NCBI RefSeq assembly: GCF_001704415.2
Contig: NC_030824.1
Location: forward strand, 34,839,022-34,903,021
DNA from: Capra hircus
Taxonomy: Eukaryota > Chordata > Mammalia > Artiodactyla > Bovidae
DNA: 64,000 bases
Direction of reading: 5' to 3'
Part shown: piece after piece, positions 58,419-64,000 of the stretch
How positions within the stretch are numbered: position 1 is the stretch's first letter
How the letters are laid out: each line of letters begins with the position of its first letter
Notes under the pieces: model-generated
Databases searched by the model: none
The model's input: the letters and a program-made list of their open reading frames with translations, nothing else
What the model was told of the DNA's origin: nothing
Made by a program: the position numbers and the translations under genes

Positions 58419-58427
58419 GCTCAATAT

Positions 58428-58563
58428 GGAAGATCCCTTGAAGAAGGAAATGGCAGCCCAATCCAGTATTCTTGCCTGGAAAATCCCATGGACCGTGGAG
58501 CCTGGTAGGCTACCGTCCATGGGGTCGCAAAGAGTCGGACACAACTGAGCGACTTCACTTCAC
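58428..58563 (+). mobile_element. Bov-A monomer SINE
   Basis: This is a plus-strand unit (GAAGGAAATGGCAGCCCAATCC to GACACAACTGAGCGACTTCACTTCACTTCAC) close to young copies. Confidence 0.9.
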
Positions 58564-58571
58564 TTCACATG

Positions 58572-58925
58572 GCTTTTTTCTATTTATTTATTTTTGTTGT
58601 GCTGGGTCTTTGTTGCACATAGCCTGTGAGCTCTTCATTAAGCACAGGCTTTTCTTAATGCAAAGTATGGCCTCTGGCATGTACAGGCGTCGGTAGCTAT
58701 GGCATGTGGAATCTTTGTTGTGGTTGGATGGATTCCTTATTGTTGTGTGTGAGCTTTTCTTGTTGTGGCGAACAGGCTCTAGCTAGGGTTTGCGCTCTTT
58801 AGTAGCTGTGGCAAGCAGTCTTAGTTGCCTTGCTCCATGTGGGCTCCTAGCTTCCTGGCCAGGGAGCAAACATGTATCCCTGCACTGAAAGACAAATTCT
58901 TAACCACTGGACCACCAGTCCCATA
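58572..58925 (-). mobile_element. CHR SINE, long form
   Basis: The minus-strand sequence runs from TTTATTTATTTTTGTTGTGCTGGGTC through repeated GTTGTGG/GTAGCTGTGG blocks to CTTAACCACTGGACCACCAG, the complement of the tRNA-like head. Confidence 0.88.
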
Positions 58926-59133
58926 GTTTCATATTCTAATCAATTTTTACTTTTTTAATTCTATTTGATTTTTTTCAAAATTGCCTCACTTTTGATACCT
59001 GCTCCTTTCTTAATATGTTACATGTTATTTTTCATGTCTTTAAATATAACATATATACATTAACAGTATTTTATTTTATATATTTTTAAAAATTCAGAGG
59101 TAGGTACAGAGTTTTCCTGAATATCCCCTCCTT
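58926..59133. other. Short non-coding stretch
   Basis: AT-rich, nothing recognised. Confidence 0.4.
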
Positions 59134-59144
59134 CTGTTCATATA

Positions 59145-59423
59145 CGGTGCTGCTGCTGCTGTTAAGTCGCTTCAGTTGTGTCCAACTCTGTGCGATCCCA
59201 TAGACGGCAGCCCACCAGGGTCCCCCATCCCTGGTATTCTCCAGGCAAGAACACTGGAGTGGGTTCCCATTTCCTTCTCCAGTGCATGAAAGTGAAAAGT
59301 GAAAGTGAAGTCACTCAGTCATGTCCAACTCTTCACGACCCCATGGACTGCAGCCTACCAGGCTCCTCCATCCATGGGATTTTCCAGGCAAGAGTACTGG
59401 AGTGTGGTGCCATTGCCTTCTCC
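59145..59423 (-). mobile_element. Bov-A2 SINE
   Basis: This is a two-monomer minus-strand copy with a (GCT)n start at 59149-59161. The target duplication is CTGTTCATATA at 59134-59144 and CTGTTCATGTA at 59424-59434 (10 of 11). Confidence 0.94.
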
Positions 59424-59439
59424 CTGTTCATGTATAACC

Positions 59440-59900
59440 TCTCCTATTATTATTATCCCAAAACACAAGGTATATTTATTACAATCGATGAACTTGTTTT
59501 TTACATTAGAGTTCACTCTTATTAAGTTCACCGTGTATGTGAAAAAATTTATAATGACATATATTTACCATTATAATATCATGAAGAGTAGTTTCACTGC
59601 CCTAAGGATCCTTTGTGCTCTGTCCATTTATCCCTCTCTCCTCGCCTAAATGCTGACAATCCATGACAACCCTCCATGTCTTTGCCTGGCTTGATATTTC
59701 ATTTCTTCTTAGCACAGAGTAATATTCCACTGAATGGAGTACCAGTACTTTAAAAAATCCATTCTATGTGTTTATTGGCTGGCTTTCCTTCAAGGTGACT
59801 TGTTTCCAAGATTGTTTGCATTTTTTGGTATGACCTTTGTGTATTTATCTGTAGTAATTCTATCAGGTCTGTATTTACAACCTATCTAGTTTGGCCATGA
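59440..59900 (-). mobile_element. Ancient L1 3'UTR remnant
   Basis: ATTAGAGTTCACTCTTATTAAG, ATAATGACATATATTTACCATTATAATATCATG, GTAGTTTCACTGCCCTAAGGATCC and AGCACAGAGTAATATTCCACTG follow an old L1 3' region on the minus strand. Confidence 0.65.
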
Positions 59901-60354
59901 GCTTTGGTTATTCTCAATCTGAGAATATTTAAAACTTCTTCTGCCTTTGTATTTTTCTTTCAGTGTGAGGATTGCCATTTGATTAAAAGAAAACACCTAT
60001 TTTTCACTTTTTTCTGTGCTGTGTCATTTTGTTTTTATGTTTGTTCCTATTTTGTTTTGTTTTCCACCCACCCGCAAACAAAGCAGACACTGGCAAATCT
60101 CTCCCCATCTCCTAGTGCACTGTGGAAAATTATCTGGTTCCCCCACTTTATACTGTAATAATTGATCCTTTCTCTACTTTCACAGTTTATCCAGGGTATT
60201 TCTTGTCTTTTAAGGACTTTAATAACATGCTTCTTGCCCACCAGGAGACAGCATAGACAACCATGCAAATTGGTGTCCTCCCTAATTTGTGTTTCCTCTT
60301 TTATTAAAGATATAATTTTAAAAAACAGGAAAAGATCCATATTTTAAATTAATT
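59901..60354. other. Non-coding stretch, nothing recognised
   Basis: About 450 bp. Frames at 59904-60158 and 60047-60340 overlap on opposite strands and show no recognisable domain. Confidence 0.5.
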
Positions 60355-60629
60355 TTTTACTCACAGAAGAGTGGCAAAATAGTGCAGAATTTTCCTAAAT
60401 CACATGCCAAATTGCCCTGGTATTAACATCTTTAACTGCAGTACAATTATCTGAACCATGAAACTAACAGTAGGATAATCCTATTATCTACTCCAGATAC
60501 TACATGAATTACATAATTTTTTTTCAGTAATGTTCTTTTTTTCTCTGAGATCCCATCTGGATACCATATTCCTTTGTTTCTTGCATTCTATCAGTTACAA
60601 TCTGAAAACATTTGTATTTATTTAGTTAT
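60355..60629 (-). repeat. Possible ancient L1 3' region
   Basis: CACAGAAGAGTGGCAAAATAGTGCAGAATTTTCC and GAGATCCCATCTGGATACCATATT resemble an old L1-derived 3' region. The match is by eye only. Confidence 0.4.
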
Positions 60630-61071
60630 TTGAGGAAGATAGAATTTTCCATGCCAGAATACTGGAGTGGGTAGCTATTCCCTTCTCCAGGGAATCTTCC
60701 CAATCCAAGGATTGAACCCAGGTCTCCCACATCACAAGCAGATTCTTTACCAGCTGAGCCACCAGGGAAGCCCAAGAATACAAGAGTGAGTACTCCATTC
60801 TCCAGCAGACCTTCCTGACCCAGGAATGAAACCAGGATCTCCTCATTGCAGGCAGATTCTTTACCAGTTGAGCTACCAGGGAATCCTTCAACTCTTTGCA
60901 ACCCTATTGACTGTAGCCCGCCAGGTTCCTCTGTCCATGGGATTTTCCAGGCAAGAACACTGAAGTGGGTTGCCACTTCCTCCTCCAGGGAATCTCCCTG
61001 ATCCAGGGATCAAACCCTCATCTCCTGCGTTGGCAGGCAGATTCTTTACCACTGAGCCACCTGAGAAGCCC
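60630..61071 (-). mobile_element. Three Bov-tA SINEs head-to-tail
   Basis: Three minus-strand copies follow each other: about 60640-60773 (head GAGCCACCAGGGAAGCCC), 60774-60886 (head GAGCTACCAGGGAATCC, 3' part missing) and 60887-61071 (head GAGCCACCTGAGAAGCCC, more complete). They differ by many substitutions. Frames read across them are SINE shadows. Confidence 0.88.
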
Positions 61072-61122
61072 ACAGACACTTCCACCTGTAACCAAAAGGA
61101 ACTCCTGCAGGCATGATTTGTG

Positions 61123-61260
61123 CTTTTTTTTTTCTTTAATGTTTCCTTTTTCTTTTCTCTTTCTTCTTCCCCTTTATTCCTCTCTCCTCCTTCATTTACT
61201 TCTTCTCTCCTTCCCTCCCTCCTTGCTTTTTATTCCTTTCTCTTTTCCTTCTTCTCTAGT
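61123..61260 (+). repeat. Pyrimidine-rich low-complexity tract
   Basis: Almost continuous C/T for about 140 bases (CTTTTTCTTTTCTCTTTC and similar). Frames here are compositional. Confidence 0.9.
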
Positions 61261-61416
61261 ACTGCTTTCATTAGGGCACCACTAGCTGTTTTATGTTCAT
61301 CTTGGATTTTCTTCTGTCCCTGCACAGTAATCAACAACTTCTACAAGCTGTACAGGTTTCTTTTTAAAAACATTGCTTTTTAGTAGCCAAGAAAGACATT
61401 AAGTATATGTTTTACT

Positions 61417-61486
61417 TTTTTAATTTTTTAATATAAATTTATTTATTTTAATTGGAGGTTAATTACTTTACAATATTGTATTGGTT
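61417..61486 (-). mobile_element. Ruminant L1 extreme 3' end
   Basis: TTAATTGGAGGTTAATTACTTTACAATATTGTATTGG is the minus-strand L1 3' terminus, seen also at 34840. Only about 70 bp were inserted. Confidence 0.85.
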
Positions 61487-61809
61487 AGAAGTTATTACTT
61501 ACAATTCTTTTTGTTCAAGCTAGGAAATATATATATATATCCTAACCATATATATACAGTCATCTTTATTTCTGAACTTCTGTTGATACCCCAATTCATA
61601 TTTATATATATTTATATATATCATCTATCTACCAATTGTTTACTAAAACATGTTCTCATACTGACACCTTATATTTACCCAACACCACAGGATTAATTTT
61701 AGCTTTTCCCTTTGCCTTAATTGTAATTTACCTAATATTGTAAAAATAAATTCTTATTATCTGTAATATATTTACTTATTTTTTCAACACTGGTATACAA
61801 ACATTGTGG
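61487..61809. other. Non-coding stretch with TA-rich runs
   Basis: TA-rich microsatellite patches lie at about 61527-61558 and 61601-61621. No gene is recognised. Confidence 0.55.
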
Positions 61810-63796
61810 TTTTAAAAAATGTAAGGAACAAAATAGGATAGGAAGAAGTAAGACTGTCATACATAGAAAATTCTAATGACACCCTCCCCCCAAAGACTAC
61901 TTAGAAAGTTGCAAGATATACAGTTAATATACAGAAATTTGTTGTGTTTCTATATACTAACAACAAGCTATCAGAAAGAGAAGTTAAGAAAATAATCCCA
62001 TTTAAAATCACATAAAAAAGAATAAAATACCTACCAATAAACTTAACCAAGTAGGTAAAAAATCTGTACTTGGAAAATTATAAGACAGTGATGCAAGAAA
62101 TTGAAGACAACACAAATAGACAGAAAGATATAATGTGTTTATAGGGAAGAATCAAGACTGTTAAAGTGACTATATTACCAAAGGCAATCTTCAGATTCAA
62201 TGCAAGCCATCAAAATACCTTGGTCATTTTTCACAGAACTAGGAAAAATAATTCTAAAATATGGTTTTCCAGTGGTCATGTATGGATGTGAGAGTTGCAC
62301 TATAAAGAAAGCTGAGCACCAAAGAATTGATGCTTTTGAACTGTGGTGTTGGAGAAGACTCTTGAGAGTCCCTTGGACTGTAAGGAGATCCAACCAGTCC
62401 ATCCTAAAGGAGATCGGTCCTGGGTGTTTATTGGAAGAACTGATGTTGAAGCTGAAACTCCAATACTTTGGCCACCTGATGTGAAGAACCCTCAAAGAAC
62501 TCATTTGAAAAGACCCTGATGTTAGGAAAGATTGAAGGCAGGAGGAGAAGGGGATGACAGAGTATGAGATGGTTGGATGGCATCACAGCCTCAATGGATA
62601 TGAATTTGAGTAAACTCCAAGAGTTGGCGATGGACAAGGAGACCTCTCATGCTGCAGCCTATGGGGTCACAAAGAGTTGGACATGACTGAGCGACTGAAC
62701 TGAACTGAAAAAAAAAAAACGAAAAACAAAAAAATGCCAAATGGCAAAAAACTGTCTTGAGAAAGAACATAGTTGGAGGTATTACACTCCCTGATTCCAA
62801 GTTACACTACAATACTACAGAATCAAAAATGTTTGGTACCGATATAAAAGAAAAAAAAAATTCACATAGATCGATGGAGAAGAACAGACCTCAGAAATAA
62901 ATCCAAAGCTTTAACTTTATGGGCAGTTAATCTATGACAAATGAAGCAAGAATATAGAGTGGGGAGAAAATAGCCTCTTTAGTAAGTGGAATTTGGAAAA
63001 TTGGATAGTACATGCAAAAGAATAAAACTAGATTACTTTCTTACACCATGAATAACAACGAATTCAAAACAGAAAGACTTAAACATAAGACTTGAAGCCA
63101 TAAAACTCCTAGAAGAAAGCAAATGCAGTAGGCTGTTTGACATTGGTCTTAGCAATATGTTTGCCTTCTCAGTGAAATAAAAGCAAAAATAAACAAATGG
63201 GAAAATTTCAAGGTGGAAAGCTTTTGCACAGTGAAGGAAAGTATAAAAGAATTTAAAAAAATAACAACAATAGCAGAAAAGCATTCTATTGAATAAGAAG
63301 ATATTTGCAAGCAGTATATCCAATAAGATATTAATATCTAAATATACAAAGAACTTATACAACTGAACATCAAAAAAAAATTTTTTTTAATGGTCAGAGG
63401 ATATGGATTTTTTTCCAAAGACATACAGGTGACCAACAGGAACATGGAAATATGTTTGCTAGACATTACTAATCATGAGGAAAATACATATTAAAACCAC
63501 AATGCAATGCTACCTCAAACCTGTCAGAGCAGCTGTTATCAAAACAAAAACAAATAACAAGTGTTGGCAAGAATGTGGAGAAAAGAGAACATTCATAAGC
63601 TATTGGTGGGACTGTAAATTGGTTTAGCCGATATGGAGATCCCTCAATTAAAAATATAACTACCATATGATCCAACAATTCCTTTGTTGGACATTTTTAT
63701 GAAAAAAAAATAGAGTAAATAGAAAAGATATATACACCCCTATGTTCATTGCAGTATTATTTACAAAAGCAAAGCTATGGAAATGGCTTAAGTGTC
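61810..63796 (+). mobile_element. Ancient L1 ORF2 remnant, interrupted by BovB
   Basis: The plus strand follows L1 ORF2 from the RT (TTGTTGTGTTTCTATATACTAACAACAA near 61940) through TTCAGATTCAATGCAAGCCATCAAAATACC to the Cys-rich end and TATACACCCCTATGTTCATTGCAGTATTATT near 63730. Many stops. A BovB sits at 62262-62710. The minus-strand frames are shadows. Confidence 0.87.
62262..62710 (+). mobile_element. BovB LINE 3' end, 5'-truncated
   Basis: The plus-strand copy runs from VVMYGCES-like (62272) to GACTGAGCGACTGAACTGAACTGA and an A-run. The frame at 62200-62484 holds RRLLRVPWTVRRSNQSILKEI and starts within L1. The old L1 resumes near 62725. Confidence 0.92.
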
Positions 63797-64000
63797 AAAA
63801 GTGGGATCTGGCTATTCACTGCTCAAAAGCCAGTAAAAATGCCAATTGAAGAAAGAAAAATTTGTTTTATTTTGAATGCTGGCAACTGATGAGGTGAGGG
63901 CAAACAACTGTCCAAAGGCTGATTCCTCTCACTGACAATTAGTGGGCAAGACCTTTTTAGACATGTAGAGGGGGCTGTATAGAGAAATAGCAAAATCAGT
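63797..64000. other. Unclassified sequence at the window end
   Basis: Similarity to L1 ends near 63796. The remainder (GATGAGGTGAGGGCAAACAACTG..., GTGGGCAAGACCTTTTTAGAC) matches no repeat I can name. An LTR fragment is possible but unsupported. Confidence 0.4.

Noticed and set aside
1..64000. CRISPR array, bacterial operon or defence-type system
   Set aside because: No regularly spaced repeats, Shine-Dalgarno-led gene runs or cas-like frames. The repeat content is purely that of a ruminant genome.
1..64000. Endogenous retrovirus
   Set aside because: I saw no gag-pol-env series, primer-binding site or paired LTRs. The reverse transcriptases present are all LINE type (L1 and BovB).

Overview
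The window is nuclear DNA of a higher ruminant (a bovid or another pecoran). Four repeat families show this: BovB (an RTE-clade LINE), the young ruminant L1 (L1-BT type), tRNA-derived Bov-tA and Bov-A/Bov-A2 SINEs, and older cetartiodactyl CHR SINEs. Which species it is cannot be decided from the sequence. I found no host protein-coding gene, no structural RNA gene and no CRISPR, operon or phage-like structure. Almost every long open frame is a fragment, or a shadow, of a retrotransposon ORF. The window reads as a gene desert in which about two thirds of the sequence is recognisable transposon.

Layout. 1-2003: three BovB pieces, two forming a 5' inversion. 2196-13092: one nearly full-length L1 on the minus strand (3'UTR, ORF2, ORF1, about 3 kb of 5'UTR). 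It has lost about 790 bp of ORF2, and a second L1 (6192-9722), itself 5'-inverted, sits inside its ORF1. 13102-16548: mostly unrecognised AT-rich DNA. 16549-19306: BovB with an inverted 5' part, later hit by a SINE. 19465-22850: ancient L1 interrupted by a SINE and a BovB. 23300-26860: Bov-A2, BovB and SINE copies, and an unexplained GC-rich patch. 27900-31641: a three-layer nest (SINE, then BovB, then BovB). 31958-37036: BovB 3' ends, SINEs, an L1 3' end and a young BovB with a perfect 11-bp target duplication. 37567-42240: a second large 5'-inverted BovB with another BovB inside it. 43380-46956: the one full-length BovB, with a GC-rich tandem-repeat 5' end. 47897-50592: a 5'-truncated L1 with an 18-bp perfect target duplication and an odd tail. 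50850-54060: ancient L1 with younger insertions and a 113-bp tandem duplication. 56070-58418: a BovB in three shuffled pieces. 58428-64000: SINEs, ancient L1 fragments and a last BovB 3' end.

The elements do not form a pathway. The functional logic is retrotransposition: L1 and BovB each encode an endonuclease and a reverse transcriptase, and the SINEs depend on such enzymes. Bov-tA and Bov-A copies end in the same sequence as BovB, which fits their known mobilisation by BovB. Every autonomous copy here is dead through truncation, inversion, stops, frameshifts or loss of catalytic residues. I see no undescribed protein system. The points of interest are the order of insertions, the repeated 5' inversions in BovB, the tandem-repeat 5' regions of both LINE families, and a few stretches that no known repeat explains.
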